The notes below the pieces were generated by a model. That model saw only the letters and a program-made list of their open reading frames with translations, was not told the origin of the DNA and ran no database searches. Shown here in pieces: positions 43,525 to 52,888 of a stretch of DNA of 64,000 nt; the stretch's first letter is position 1; the number at the start of each line of letters is the position of its first letter. Origin of the DNA: Patulibacter americanus DSM 16676 (GTDB lineage Bacteria > Actinomycetota > Thermoleophilia > Solirubrobacterales > Solirubrobacteraceae); contig NZ_ATUD01000001.1 in NCBI RefSeq assembly GCF_000420025.1, forward strand, positions 1-64,000. The letters are read 5' to 3'. The position numbers and the translations under genes are program-made.

Positions 43525-44762
43525 CTAGGCGGCGTTTTCCCCCTCGCCGCCCTTGCCGCGCTCCTCCCGCTCCCGCTTCGCCTCGCGCGCCTGCTGGGCC
43601 TCCCACGACATCCGCTTGCGCTGCTTCGCGTTGAAGAGCGACTCGTTGCGCTTCGCCGACCGCGCCGGTCCATGAGCGCGTCGGCCGAACCCGCGAGGAG
43701 CCCGCTCGCGGCGTCGCGGTCGCCGCGTCGCAGGGCGTCCGACGCCTCCTTGCGCGACTTCTGGGCGCGCTGGTACTCGAACTCGGTGCGGACGGTGGCG
43801 TTGGGGATGCGGCCCGCGGCCTCGTCGCCCGGGACGACGCCGACGTGGACGGGCACGTCGACGGTCTGGGTCTTGAGGGTCGCGACGTCGGTCCAGCGCA
43901 GGCGCAGGTCGCAGACGCGGGCCAGGCCCAGGTCGGCCTTCGCCGGGATCGCGACGCGCAGGAGCAGCTTGCGGTCCTCGCCGCTCATGAAGTTGCCCAG
44001 CTCGACGCGGAAGCCGCCGTCGACCTCGCTCACCGGCAGGTCGTTGTAGAGCGTGACGGAGCGGACGTCGGCGCTCGGCTTCACCGTCAGCGTCGCGGCC
44101 TGGACGACCTGGTCGAGCAGGCCGTCGACCTCGGACGCCAGCGCCGCCGCGGTCGCGTCGGCCTCCTCGGCGAAGTGCGCGTTGCCCGTGCCGCCGGCGG
44201 CGATCTCCGACAGCAGCACCTCGTCGTAGCCCAGGCCGATGCCGATGGTGCTGAGCGTCATGCCGTCGCGCCGGGCGCCCGTGGCCAGGTCGCGCAGGAC
44301 GTCGGGGTCGGTGGCGCCGTTGTTCGCGTGGCCGTCGGAGAGCAGCAGCACGGTCGCGCCGCCGTCCCCCTTGGCGTCGCGGGCCTCCTCAATGCCGCGG
44401 ATGAGGCCCGCGGAGAGGTTCGTGCTGCCGCGCACGTGGACGCGGTCGATGGCGCGCAGGACCGCGTCGCGGTCGGTCAATGGGCCGCACGGCACGTCGA
44501 CCCGGACCTCGTTGTCGAACGTGACGAGACCGAACTGGTCCTTCGGGTCGAGCCGTCCCACGAGCTCGCGCAGCCCGCGCTTGGCGGCCTCGAGGCGCCC
44601 GCCGCCCATCGATCCGCTGCGGTCCAGCACGACCTGCAGCGTGTGCGCCGGCCTCGCCGCCTGGGCCTCGGACTGCGGGGCCTGCAGCTCGAGCAGCACG
44701 GACAGCTCGTCCTCGGCCTCGACGGCGACAACCTCGACGTCCAGCAGTGCGCTCAGGTGCAT
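43525..44762 (-). CDS. VWA-domain protein with apparent C-terminal frameshift
   Basis: A von Willebrand A protein of about 412 residues. The metal-ion-dependent adhesion site is complete: VVLDRSGSMGG (DxSxS), the Thr in GSTNLSAGLIRG and Asp in LLLSDGHANNG. A beta-sandwich region follows (about 215-340). After ADALMDRRGR (near 43674) the original frame becomes Arg/Ser-rich. Losing one base restores SAKRNESLFNAKQRKRMSWE and a charged tail ending at TAG 43525-43527. That tail has normal codon use, so a deletion or sequence error is likely. A GAGGAGG ribosome site supports the start at 44762. VWA proteins of this type often bind partners in stress or gas-vesicle-like clusters, but none is adjacent. 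Confidence 0.75.
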
Positions 44763-45162
44763 GACGATCCTCCTCGGTGGCGGCGACGGGCCGGGCGGAC
44801 CGTCGTGAGGAGAGGGTCGGGACGACGCGACCAAACCTGACAGCGGTTTCAGCCCGCGCCGGCGGGCCTGAGACCCCCGGAGGCGCTCTTGCCATCGGGC
44901 GAACCCGGCATTCACCGGCCACCGGGGGCTGTGGGTCCATCGGGATACGTCGTCCTCCTCGTAGCCGAACCCGGCTGAGGGTCGACATCAGACCGGCACG
45001 GTTCGACGGTTGTCTCGCGCCTGGCAGGTAGCGATCGTCTATCGAATCTCGATGCCGTCTCCTCGCCCCTCCCGCCTGCAAGCCTCGTCCGTTACCACTC
45101 CCGTCGTGGGGGCGTGCACCTGGGATGAACCGCCGCGCCCAACTGCTACGTTCCGTAGCACC
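44763..45162. other. Intergenic region, VWA gene / VapBC pair
   Basis: About 400 bp between divergent transcription units. It holds the ribosome site and promoter region of the VWA gene near 44.77-44.85 kb and the toxin-antitoxin operator at its right end. No gene in the middle is supportable. Confidence 0.5.
45144..45160 (+). promoter_or_regulatory. Operator palindrome of the VapBC-type pair
   Basis: TGCTACG-TTC-CGTAGCA has perfect 7-bp arms and ends two bases before the antitoxin start codon. Phd/YefM-type antitoxins bind such palindromes to repress their own operon. Its position so near the ATG implies either a leaderless transcript or repression by blocking elongation or initiation. Confidence 0.6.
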
Positions 45163-45423
45163 ATGGCCGACCGAACGATCCCCCAGCGCGAGCTGCGCAA
45201 CAACGTCGGCGAGGTACTGCGGGCGGTGGAGGCCGGCGAATCGTTCACAGTGACCGTGCGCGGGCGTCCGGTCGCGCGGCTCGTGCCGCCGGGTGACGGC
45301 CCGCGGGTCGACGTCGACCGGACGACACTCCTGCGAATCCTCGCCGCCCCCGTCGACGACGAGTTGGCCGCCGAGCTCGACGCGGCCGAGGCCCCGGTGG
45401 ACAACCCCTGGCCCGCTACGTGA
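45163..45423 (+). CDS. Phd/YefM-type antitoxin
   Basis: An 86-aa antitoxin. The N-terminus has the family pattern TIPQRELRNNVGEVLRAVEA then GESFTVTVRGRPVARLVPPG, which folds as the DNA-binding and dimer domain. The acidic C-terminus (DDELAAELDAAEAPVDNPW) would wrap the toxin. It is preceded by a perfect palindrome and its stop overlaps the toxin's GTG. Confidence 0.9.
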   Translation: MADRTIPQRELRNNVGEVLRAVEAGESFTVTVRGRPVARLVPPGDGPRVDVDRTTLLRILAAPVDDELAAELDAAEAPVDNPWPAT

Positions 45424-45809
45424 GCGGCTCCCTGTTGGACACGAGCGTGCTCATCGCCGGCACCGACGCGGTCGGGGCGGTGCTGCCGACCTCAGCCGCG
45501 ATCTCCGTCGTCACGCTGGGGGAGCTGCACGCCGGGGTGAGGCTCGCCAGGACGCCGACGGCGGAGCGCATGCGCCGCGAGCGACTCGCGCTCGTGCGTG
45601 GAGCGTTCATGGCGCTCCCCGTCGACGACCCCACCGCCGAGCACTACGGCGAGGTCCTCGCCCTCGCACGGGTGCAGGGACGGACCGCGAAGGCAACCGA
45701 CCTCCTCATCATCGCGACAGCGCTGGCCACCGATCGCCAACTCGTGACGCTCGACCATGCTCAGGGGCGGCTGGCCGAAGCAGCCGGCGTGATCGTTTCC
45801 GGCGTCTGA
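45420..45809 (+). CDS. vapC: PIN-domain ribonuclease toxin
   Basis: A 129-aa toxin starting at GTG within the antitoxin stop (GTGA). The four PIN acidic residues are visible: Asp in LLDTSVLI, Glu in TLGELHAGV, Asp in KATDLLIIATA and Asp in VTLDHAQGR. VapC toxins cleave tRNA or rRNA. Length and layout are standard. Confidence 0.92.
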   Translation: MSGSLLDTSVLIAGTDAVGAVLPTSAAISVVTLGELHAGVRLARTPTAERMRRERLALVRGAFMALPVDDPTAEHYGEVLALARVQGRTAKATDLLIIATALATDRQLVTLDHAQGRLAEAAGVIVSGV

Positions 45810-45818
45810 CGTCGCCCC

Positions 45819-46172
45819 TCAGAACGAACTCTTGCTCTCCAGCTTGTCCGTATTGACGTCGAAGCAGAACTGGTAGCCCGAGACGAGCTCGTCCTTCTTG
45901 CCGTAGTGGATGCAGCTCGAGCCGACGGGCTTGTCGAGGCCGTCGATCTCGGTCGAGAACTCGTCGGCGCTCTGGGGGTCGCCGAGCTCGGCCTCCACGT
46001 CGGCCTTGCGGTCGCCCGTCTTGACCTGGCGGTACTGCTGCTCGGTGATGGCTGTGCGGTCGCTGTCCTCCTGAACCTCGTTCGCGGCGCCGCCGATGAG
46101 GGCCGCGCAGCCGGCCACGAGGAGGACGACGGCGAGGATGACGCCGAGGGCGATGTTGACGATGGTCTTCAT
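45819..46172 (-). CDS. Small lipoprotein with BamE/SmpA-like repeat
   Basis: A 117-aa protein. The N-terminal helix ends in a lipobox-like LVAGC (about residues 18-22), so it is probably lipid-anchored outside the membrane. The following pattern QQYRQVKTGDRKADVEAELG then DPQSADEF resembles the SmpA/BamE fold used for protein contacts. Two further Cys (SSCIHYG, QFCFDV) may pair. It is convergent with the toxin gene, with only nine bases between stops. Role unknown. Confidence 0.7.
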   Translation of the reverse strand: MKTIVNIALGVILAVVLLVAGCAALIGGAANEVQEDSDRTAITEQQYRQVKTGDRKADVEAELGDPQSADEFSTEIDGLDKPVGSSCIHYGKKDELVSGYQFCFDVNTDKLESKSSF

Positions 46173-46462
46173 GGTGCGGTCCTTGGGACGGGGCACGCCG
46201 GTCCGGACGTGCGGCGGACCGGCGAAGGGGTGCCGGCGGGGGTCGAGTCGCGCGGCGCGTCGCCGATCTGACACCTCCCGCCCACGGGCGCCGTGCCCAC
46301 GCGTGTTCCGTACGCCCTCGCGGACCGGGATTGCACGGCGAATCCCTCCGTGCCGCACCGCACTTCAGATCCAGCGCGCCCGGCCGAAGACGGCTTGCGG
46401 TGGCCTGACCCGGAGCGGTCCGGCCCCCGTCCCGAAGTCGCCGTCTCCCACCCCGGAACCCC

Positions 46463-48610
46463 ATGAACCCGTTCAAATCGCTCAGCACGAAGCTGAGCGC
46501 CCTCACCGTCGTCTGCGCCATCGTGCTCGGCGTCGCCCTGTCCGTGCTCGCCGTGCGGGCGCTCGACCACGCCACCGACGATTCGCGCGACCGGCAGGCG
46601 ACCGCCGCCACCACGGCCGCGCGGACGCTCGGTAACGCCGCGATGTTGCAGGGCGACCGTCTGCGGGCCCGGCTCGAGGCCGCCGCGGCCGGCGCTCCCA
46701 CGGCGCAGGCCGCCGCCCAGGGCACCGGGCGCGTTCCCGGCTCCGAGGCCGTCGCCGCCGTTGACGCCCAGGGGCGCACCGCGTCGGGCGCGCGTCTGGC
46801 CGTCGCCTCGCAGCTGGATGCCGCGAAGTCCTCCACGGGCGTCGCCGAGGTCATCGCCGCCGACCTGCAGGCCCTCGGCCTCGCCGACCGCGCGAAGATC
46901 GCCGTCGTCGAGAGCCCGATGGGGCGCAAGATCCCCGAGACGGAGATCACGAACGCGCTGGCGGTCGTGTCGTCCGTTCCCACGCGCGACGGCGGGCGCC
47001 TCATCGGCGTGCGCCTCGTTACCCGCGACGCGGCGCTCGTCGACCAGAACAGCCGCCTGATGGGCGACAGCGGGCTGAACACGATCTTCCTCGGCGACGT
47101 GCGCGTGATCACCACGGCGCGCAACGCGAAGGGCGCGCGGTCGATCGGCACGACGATGAGCCCCGCGGTCCACGACGTGGTCTACGGGCAGAACAAGGCG
47201 TTCACGGGCGAGGCGATGGTCGTCGACAAGCCCTACATCAGCCACTACGAGCCGATCCGCGACAGCGGCGGCAAGGTCATCGGCGCCTGGTACTCCGGCT
47301 ACCCGAAGGGCACGCTCGAGGCCAAGGCCGCCGACGCGCGGCGCAACATGCTGCTCGCCGCGATCGTGCTGCTCGCGATCGTCGGCGCGGTCGCCGTGCT
47401 CGTCACCCGCCGGATGCTCGCGCCGCTGACCGACCTGACGCACCGCCTCGACGCGATCGCGGAGGGCACGATCCCCGAGGGCGCGCCCGTCGTGCGCTCG
47501 GACGACGAGCTCGGCCGGATGGCCGCCGCCTACGAGCACATGGTCGCCTACGTGCGCGAGATGGCCGAGGTCGCCCGTCGCATCGCCGCCGGCGACCTGC
47601 GCGACGACGTGCAGCCGCGGTCGGAGAAGGACCTGCTCGGCACCGCGTTCCAGACGATGACCGAGCGCCTGCGCCACCTGCTCGGCCGCGTGTCCTCCAG
47701 CGCGAGCACGCTGTCGGCCGCGACGCAGGAGATGGCGACGACGTCTGACGAGGCCGGCCGCGCCGTGTCCGAGATCGCCGAGGCCGTGTCCGACGTGGCC
47801 CAGGGCGCCGAGCGTCAGGTGCGCTCCGTCGAGGCTGCCCGCATGGCGAGCGCCGAGGTCAGCGAGGCGACGCGCTCGTCCGCCCAGTCCGCGCAGGAGA
47901 CGGCGACCGCCGCCACCGAGGCGCGCCGCATTGCCGGTGAGGGCGAGAGCGCCGTGTCCGACGCGACCGCGGCGATGCGCGAGGTGCGCACGTCGTCCGA
48001 CGAGGTCCGCGGCGCGATGCAGCAGCTCGCGGAGAAGAACGACCAGATCGGCGGCATCGTCGAGGCCATCACCGGCATCGCCGGGCAGACGAACCTGCTG
48101 GCACTCAACGCCGCGATCGAGGCCGCGCGCGCGGGCGAGCAGGGCCGCGGGTTCGCGGTCGTCGCGGAGGAGGTCCGCAAGCTCGCCGTCGAGTCGCAGG
48201 ACGCCGCGAAGTCGATTGCGCAGCTCGTGCAGGAGATCCACGGCGAGACGACCCGCGCCGTGGCCGTCGTCGAGGAGAGCGCGGCGCGGTCCGAGGGTGG
48301 CGCCGCCACCGTCGACCGGGCCCGCGACGCGTTCGCGCGGATCGGTGCGTCCGTCGACGACATGGGCGAGCGTGTCGACGCGATCGCCGTCGTGGTCGAC
48401 CAGATCGCCGCGTCGTCCCAGCGCGTCGAGGCCGACATGACCGAGGTCGCCGCCGTCGCCGAGCAGTCCAGCGCGTCGAGCGAGGAGCTCTCGGCCTCGA
48501 CGCAGCAGACGAGCGCGTCGGCCCAGGAGATCGCCGCGAACGCCCAGCGGCTCGCGGGAACCGCCGCCGAGCTCGAGCAGCTCGTGAACGAGTTCACGCT
48601 GACGCGGTAG
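46463..48610 (+). CDS. Methyl-accepting chemotaxis protein
   Basis: A 715-aa chemoreceptor. Transmembrane helix 1 is at about 12-34 ([20 protein letters not shown]) and helix 2 at about 295-318 ([20 protein letters not shown]). The extracellular part is a Cache-type sensor (GAWYSGYP near its end). HAMP follows ([20 protein letters not shown]), then the signalling domain with the conserved hairpin tip [20 protein letters not shown]. No CheA/CheW genes are nearby. The ligand is unknown. A strong hairpin follows the stop. Confidence 0.92.
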   Translation: MNPFKSLSTKLSALTVVCAIVLGVALSVLAVRALDHATDDSRDRQATAATTAARTLGNAAMLQGDRLRARLEAAAAGAPTAQAAAQGTGRVPGSEAVAAVDAQGRTASGARLAVASQLDAAKSSTGVAEVIAADLQALGLADRAKIAVVESPMGRKIPETEITNALAVVSSVPTRDGGRLIGVRLVTRDAALVDQNSRLMGDSGLNTIFLGDVRVITTARNAKGARSIGTTMSPAVHDVVYGQNKAFTGEAMVVDKPYISHYEPIRDSGGKVIGAWYSGYPKGTLEAKAADARRNMLLAAIVLLAIVGAVAVLVTRRMLAPLTDLTHRLDAIAEGTIPEGAPVVRSDDELGRMAAAYEHMVAYVREMAEVARRIAAGDLRDDVQPRSEKDLLGTAFQTMTERLRHLLGRVSSSASTLSAATQEMATTSDEAGRAVSEIAEAVSDVAQGAERQVRSVEAARMASAEVSEATRSSAQSAQETATAATEARRIAGEGESAVSDATAAMREVRTSSDEVRGAMQQLAEKNDQIGGIVEAITGIAGQTNLLALNAAIEAARAGEQGRGFAVVAEEVRKLAVESQDAAKSIAQLVQEIHGETTRAVAVVEESAARSEGGAATVDRARDAFARIGASVDDMGERVDAIAVVVDQIAASSQRVEADMTEVAAVAEQSSASSEELSASTQQTSASAQEIAANAQRLAGTAAELEQLVNEFTLTR

Positions 48611-48613
48611 GGA

Positions 48614-48653
48614 CCGACGCGGCGCGCCCGGCCAAGACGGCCGGGCGCGTCGG
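48614..48653 (+). terminator. Hairpin after chemoreceptor gene
   Basis: CGCGCCCGGCC (48623-48633) pairs with GGCCGGGCGCG (48639-48649), an 11-bp stem with a five-base loop, with flanking CCGACG/CGTCGG able to extend it. It begins four bases after the stop codon. No U-tract. Confidence 0.65.
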
Positions 48654-48740
48654 AATGGTTCCCCGGACCGACCGAGCGACCCCGGTGCGCCGGGCGACCC
48701 GGCCCCGGGCGGTCGTCGACTCGGGGAGGATGCGCGGTCC

Positions 48741-49979
48741 ATGCCCGCCGCGTCGCCGCCCGTCACGACCATCCAGGCGCCCCCCGCGGTGACCGCGCCC
48801 GCCCCGGCCCCGGCGGCGCCGCCCGCCCCCGCGGCCGCACCAGCCCCCGCACCGACCCCGTCCCCTGGCCCCGCCCCCACCCCGCCCTCCCGGCGCGGCA
48901 CGACCCGCGCCCCCGCGGCCGTCGCGCCCGGCGGCCTGCTCCGCCTCCGCGCCCGCGGCGTCGCGCTCCCCGCCCAGGCCCAGCAACGGGTCGGCCGCAA
49001 GTGGGTCCGCCGCGGCGACCCGATCGGCTCGGCGAGCGGGTCGACGTCCTTCCGCATCGGGACGAACCTCGGCCGCGAGACGTTCCGGCTCGTCGGGGCC
49101 GACGGCGTCCCGACCCGCGCGCGCCGCGTGCGCGTCCGCCCGCTCACCCTCGCCTCGGTGGGCGACATCAACCTCGCCCCCGCGCCGCTGGGCGCGATCG
49201 CCGGCGGGAACGTCGACGCGCCGTGGCGGAGTGTCGGGCCCGTGCTGAAGCGGGCCGACCTGGCGCTCGGCAACCTCGAGTGCGCGATCAGCCTGGGCGG
49301 GTCGCCGTTCCCGAAGCAGTACCGGTTCCGGGGGAGCCCGCGGGCGTTGCGGGCCGCGACGCGGCTGGCGGGGTTCGACGTGCTGAACCTCGCCAACAAC
49401 CACACGGGCGACTACGGGCAGGGCGCGCTCTTCGACACGATCCGCAACGTCGGGCGCGCGGGCGCATCGGCCGTCGGCGCGGGTGCCTCCACCGCCTCCG
49501 CCTACCGCCCCGTCGTGCGGACGAAGCTCGGGCTGAAGGTCGCGTTCGTGGCGTTCAACGAGATCCTGCCGCCCGAGTTCCGGGCCACGGACACGCGGCC
49601 CGGCGTGGCGTGGTCGACCCCCGAGGCGGTGCGCGCGACCGTGCGGCGCGCCGCGGGGCAGGCCGACGTGGTCGTGGCCGCGTTCCACTGGGGCGACGAG
49701 CTGGCCACGCGGCCCAGCGGGCGGCAGGTCGCACTGGCGAAGACGGCACTCGACGCCGGCGCGACCGCGGTCGTCGGCGCGCACCCGCACGTGCTGCAGC
49801 CCATCGTCCGCTCCGGGGGCCGGGTCGTCGCCTACAGCCTGGGCAACTTCGTCTTCCCGTCTGGCTCCCCGGGCACGACGCGGACGGGGATCCTCGAGCT
49901 GCGGCTCGGGGCCGGGCGCGTCCTGAGCCACCGGTTCCGTCCCGCGACGATCCGCGGCGCCACGCCCGTGCTGCGGTAG
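48741..49979 (+). CDS. CapA-family metallophosphatase-like protein
   Basis: A 412-aa protein. The first 70 residues are an extreme Pro/Ala linker with no signal peptide, so the true N-terminus is uncertain. A beta-rich segment follows (about 70-135). The CapA domain has ASVGDINLAP, LGNLECAIS, NLANNHTGDYG, AAFHWGDE, GAHPHVLQPI and YSLGNFVFP, which carry the metal-binding Asp, Asn and His. CapA proteins take part in poly-gamma-glutamate or related polymer export and processing. No capB/capC genes are present, so a different substrate is likely. A GGGGAGG site precedes the start. Confidence 0.82.
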   Translation: MPAASPPVTTIQAPPAVTAPAPAPAAPPAPAAAPAPAPTPSPGPAPTPPSRRGTTRAPAAVAPGGLLRLRARGVALPAQAQQRVGRKWVRRGDPIGSASGSTSFRIGTNLGRETFRLVGADGVPTRARRVRVRPLTLASVGDINLAPAPLGAIAGGNVDAPWRSVGPVLKRADLALGNLECAISLGGSPFPKQYRFRGSPRALRAATRLAGFDVLNLANNHTGDYGQGALFDTIRNVGRAGASAVGAGASTASAYRPVVRTKLGLKVAFVAFNEILPPEFRATDTRPGVAWSTPEAVRATVRRAAGQADVVVAAFHWGDELATRPSGRQVALAKTALDAGATAVVGAHPHVLQPIVRSGGRVVAYSLGNFVFPSGSPGTTRTGILELRLGAGRVLSHRFRPATIRGATPVLR

Positions 49980-49989
49980 GACGACGCCG

Positions 49990-50361
49990 ATGGCCCGCCT
50001 CATCGTCGACGGCTCGAACGTCATGGGGTCGCGGCCCGACGGCTGGTGGCGCGACCGCGACGGCGCGCGGATCCGGCTGACCGTCGAGATCGACGAGGCC
50101 GCCGACGCGCTCTGCGCCGCGCTGCTCGGCGACCCGCGGGCCGACGTCGTCGTGGTGCACGACGGGCCGCCGATCGAGATGCAGCTCCTGCGCGTCTTCG
50201 TGCGGTTCGCCGGGCACGCCGACGACCTGATCACGGAGCTCGCCGCGCCCGGGGACGTCGTCGTGACGTCGGACCGGGAGCTCGTCGGGCGGGTCGAGGC
50301 ACGGGGTGCCTCGGCGGTCGGGTCCGGCCGGCTCGTGCGGGCGCTGCGGGACGCCGGCTGA
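49990..50361 (+). CDS. NYN/YacP-like ribonuclease-fold protein
   Basis: A 123-aa protein of the PIN-like NYN fold. Conserved acidic positions are in LIVDGSNVMGSRPDGWW, VVVHDGPP, HADDLITELA and VVTSDREL. YacP/Rae1 relatives cut mRNA or act on RNA in ribosome contexts. It lies 10 bp after the CapA-like gene and is probably co-transcribed. Confidence 0.75.
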   Translation: MARLIVDGSNVMGSRPDGWWRDRDGARIRLTVEIDEAADALCAALLGDPRADVVVVHDGPPIEMQLLRVFVRFAGHADDLITELAAPGDVVVTSDRELVGRVEARGASAVGSGRLVRALRDAG

Positions 50362-50511
50362 CCCCGGGCCGCTCGCCGACGGCCGGTCGGTCGGTCCGTC
50401 CATCAGGTCGCCGTCGCCCGACGGTCCGCGGGGTCCGGTCCGCCCTCGACGCCTGTCGGATCACCCGATCGGGCGACTTCACCCCGAGACCGCCGGGCCG
50501 ATCACCCGGGC

Positions 50512-51495
50512 ATGGCTCACCGGCTCGCGCGCATCCTCGTCGCCCTCGGGGCCGCCGCTGCGCTGGGCACCGCCGCCGCGCCCGCGCACGCCGCCACCTC
50601 GTGCCCCGGCGCGGACGCCGCGCCGATGCTGATCGGGGCCGAGCGCAGTGCCGCGGCGCTCGGGTGCCTCGTCAACCACGAGCGCCAGGCCGCCGGGCTG
50701 GGGCCCCTGACGGCCGAGCCGCGCGTGGTCCAGGCCGCCCTCGGGCACGCCGCCGACATGGCCGCGCGGGCGTTCTTCAGCCACACGAACCCCGACGGGA
50801 TCACCTTCGACCAGCGCGTCACGAACGCCGGGCTGAGCTGGGCGGCCGTCGGCGAGAACATCGCCCGGGGGCAGGACACGCCCCGCGAGGCTCTCGCGGC
50901 GTGGCTCAAGAGCCCGAAGCACTGCGAGAACCTGATGAACCCGACCTACACGTCGGTCGGCCACGGGGTCGTCATCGGGCTCGCCGGCCCCTGGTGGGTG
51001 CAGGACTTCGCGCGGCCGATGGGCGTGCCCGCGCCGCCGGCGGCCGGCGCCGCCTGCCCCCGCACCCTCGCCCAGCCGCAGCCGGCCGGCGCGCTGGACG
51101 GCCCGCCCGACGACTCCGCGTTCCCCGCCCCGGCGGCACCGGCGCCCGCGCCGGCCGTCAAGCCGGCGGCCCCGAAGCCCACGACGCCCAAGCCCGCCGC
51201 GCCGGCCCAGCCGGACGAGGCAACTGCGCCCTTCGACGCGGCGCCCGCGCCCCTGAAGGCCACGGCACGCCGGATCGGGCGGACGCTCCGCCTGCGGGTC
51301 GTCGTGCCACGCACGTCTGTCAGCCGCGCCCGGGTGGCCGTCCGCGTGACGCAGGCGCGCGGGACCGCTCGCACCGTGACCGCCCGCTGGGCCTCGGGCC
51401 GCGCCCACACCGTGCGGGTCAAGCTGGCGACGGCCGCCGACGGCCGGGCCGTGGTGCGGGTCGCCGGCCGGACGACCACCGTCCGCTTCGGCTGA
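50512..51495 (+). CDS. Secreted CAP (SCP/PR-1-like) protein 1
   Basis: A 327-aa exported protein. The signal peptide ends at AAAPAHA. The CAP domain (about 40-170) has HAADMAARAFFSHTNPDG and AVGENIARG, holding the two His and the Glu of the typical pocket. A Pro/Ala/Lys linker (about 195-245) leads to a C-terminal strand-rich module (RIGRTLRLRVVVPRTSVSRA...) shared with the next CAP protein. Bacterial CAP proteins bind lipids or act in the wall; the activity of this one is unknown. Confidence 0.85.
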   Translation: MAHRLARILVALGAAAALGTAAAPAHAATSCPGADAAPMLIGAERSAAALGCLVNHERQAAGLGPLTAEPRVVQAALGHAADMAARAFFSHTNPDGITFDQRVTNAGLSWAAVGENIARGQDTPREALAAWLKSPKHCENLMNPTYTSVGHGVVIGLAGPWWVQDFARPMGVPAPPAAGAACPRTLAQPQPAGALDGPPDDSAFPAPAAPAPAPAVKPAAPKPTTPKPAAPAQPDEATAPFDAAPAPLKATARRIGRTLRLRVVVPRTSVSRARVAVRVTQARGTARTVTARWASGRAHTVRVKLATAADGRAVVRVAGRTTTVRFG

Positions 51496-51833
51496 CGCCG
51501 CCTCCGAGGGTCGCGCCGCGGCCGGTCGGCCGGGCCCGCGGCGCAGTGACCTCCGCTGTCCGTACGTCCATCGCGTCTCGGGGCGTTGAGAAACGGTGCC
51601 GCCAGCCCGGAGTCCGGAGCGCCTTGCCGCACCCGGTCCTGTGATCGTTTTGAAACGAACCGGCCCCCGAGGACCGGACGCATAGCCGAGCATCTGACGG
51701 TCGCGACACTGAAGTGAGACGCGCCGTCTCGCGCAGTTTTTCCTGCAAAGACGCGCTTTATGTAGTCTCTGTGTCCACTCTCCACTCGGATCGCTGCGTC
51801 TAGAACACCCGACCTGCCGTTCAACGGTTTGCA
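51496..51833. other. AT-richer regulatory region before CAP protein 2
   Basis: This 338-bp gap has no gene. From about 51640 it is markedly AT-richer than its surroundings and contains a palindrome at 51645-51658 and TTTTTC...TATGTAGT around 51736-51774, which might be promoter boxes. I looked for the conserved c-di-AMP riboswitch blocks found before the NlpC gene and did not find them. Confidence 0.45.
51645..51658. promoter_or_regulatory. Palindrome TCGTTT-TG-AAACGA
   Basis: Perfect 6-bp arms around a two-base centre lie 175 bp ahead of the second CAP gene, in AT-rich DNA. The size suits a dimeric repressor site. No regulator gene is adjacent. Confidence 0.35.
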
Positions 51834-52709
51834 ATGCAACCTGTTGGAACGTGTTCGATTCTGCGCGAAAGTGGCGCCCGGCTTTTCGCCGTGTTGGCCA
51901 TCGTCCTCGCACTGGCCGTCGTCCCCGCCGCCTCCGCCTCGGCCGCCTGTGCCGACGCCGACGCCTGGCCCGCCGACATCGGTGGGGCGCGGACCACCGC
52001 GGCCGTGAGCTGCCTGACGAACGAGTACCGGGCGTCCCTCGGCCTGCCGGGCTACGCGGTGGACGCGCGGGTGACGCAGGCCGCCCAGGCGCACGCCGAC
52101 GACATGGCGACGCGCGGCTACTACGCGCACTCGACGCCCGAGGGCGCCGCCTTCACCACGTGGCTCGACACCGCGGGGGTGAGCTGGCAGGCCGCCGGCG
52201 AGAACATCGCGCGGCAGAACACGACGGCCCGCGACGTCGTGCAGGCGTGGATCGCCAGCCCTGCGCACGAGGCCAACCTCCGCGCCCCGAACTTCACGCA
52301 GGCCGGCTACGCCATCGCGTTCTCGGGCCAGTACGCGTTCGTCTGGGTCCAGGAGTTCGTCCGCCCGACCCCCGTCGCGCAGGCCGCGGCCTCGGCATCC
52401 GCTGCGGACACCGACACGGAGGACGAGGACGGCTACGACCTGGCCGCCGCCGCCCGGGAGATCGCCGCGAAGGCCTCGGCCTCGCGCTCCGGACGCACGC
52501 TGCGCCTGCGGATCACCGTGCCGAAGCAGCGCGCGTCGCGGACCCGTGTCACGGCCGTCGTCAGCCAACGCGGCCGGGTCGTGCGCCGGCTGTCCACCAT
52601 CGGGACCACGGGCCACAACCAGATCCTCCGAGCACGGCTGCCGAAGGCGGCCGCCGGTCGTGTGGTGGTGATGGTCGGGACGAAGACCGTCGTCGCGCGG
52701 TTCCGCTGA
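51834..52709 (+). CDS. Secreted CAP protein 2
   Basis: A 291-aa exported protein. The signal is LFAVLAIVLALAVVPAASAS. The CAP domain has HADDMATRGYYAHSTPEG and AAGENIARQ. An acidic linker (ADTDTEDEDGYDL) leads to a C-terminal module (RSGRTLRLRITVPKQRASRT...) clearly homologous to that of CAP protein 1, so the two arose by duplication. The long AT-rich upstream region suggests its own control. Confidence 0.85.
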   Translation: MQPVGTCSILRESGARLFAVLAIVLALAVVPAASASAACADADAWPADIGGARTTAAVSCLTNEYRASLGLPGYAVDARVTQAAQAHADDMATRGYYAHSTPEGAAFTTWLDTAGVSWQAAGENIARQNTTARDVVQAWIASPAHEANLRAPNFTQAGYAIAFSGQYAFVWVQEFVRPTPVAQAAASASAADTDTEDEDGYDLAAAAREIAAKASASRSGRTLRLRITVPKQRASRTRVTAVVSQRGRVVRRLSTIGTTGHNQILRARLPKAAAGRVVVMVGTKTVVARFR

Positions 52710-52888
52710 GCGGGAGGTCCCTCCCCCATCCGGCCCGTCCGCGAGGCGGCGCCGCTCGTTCCCGGTAGGGACCTGCCGTCGTCGGGTACGCACGGGCCGA
52801 GGCCGACGACGGACGGCGCCCCGCCCCTGGCGAACGGGCGCCGACGGACCGTCGGCCGTGACCGAACCCTCGTCCCCAGGAGCACCCC

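Noticed and set aside
46169..49405. Long minus-strand frame opposite the chemoreceptor and CapA-like genes
   Set aside because: Composition is repetitive Gly/Arg/Ala/His, a product of GC-rich antisense; both plus-strand genes are well supported.
51496..51833. Second c-di-AMP riboswitch before CAP protein 2
   Set aside because: The conserved GGGGGAACC and CAGCT-ACC blocks are absent.
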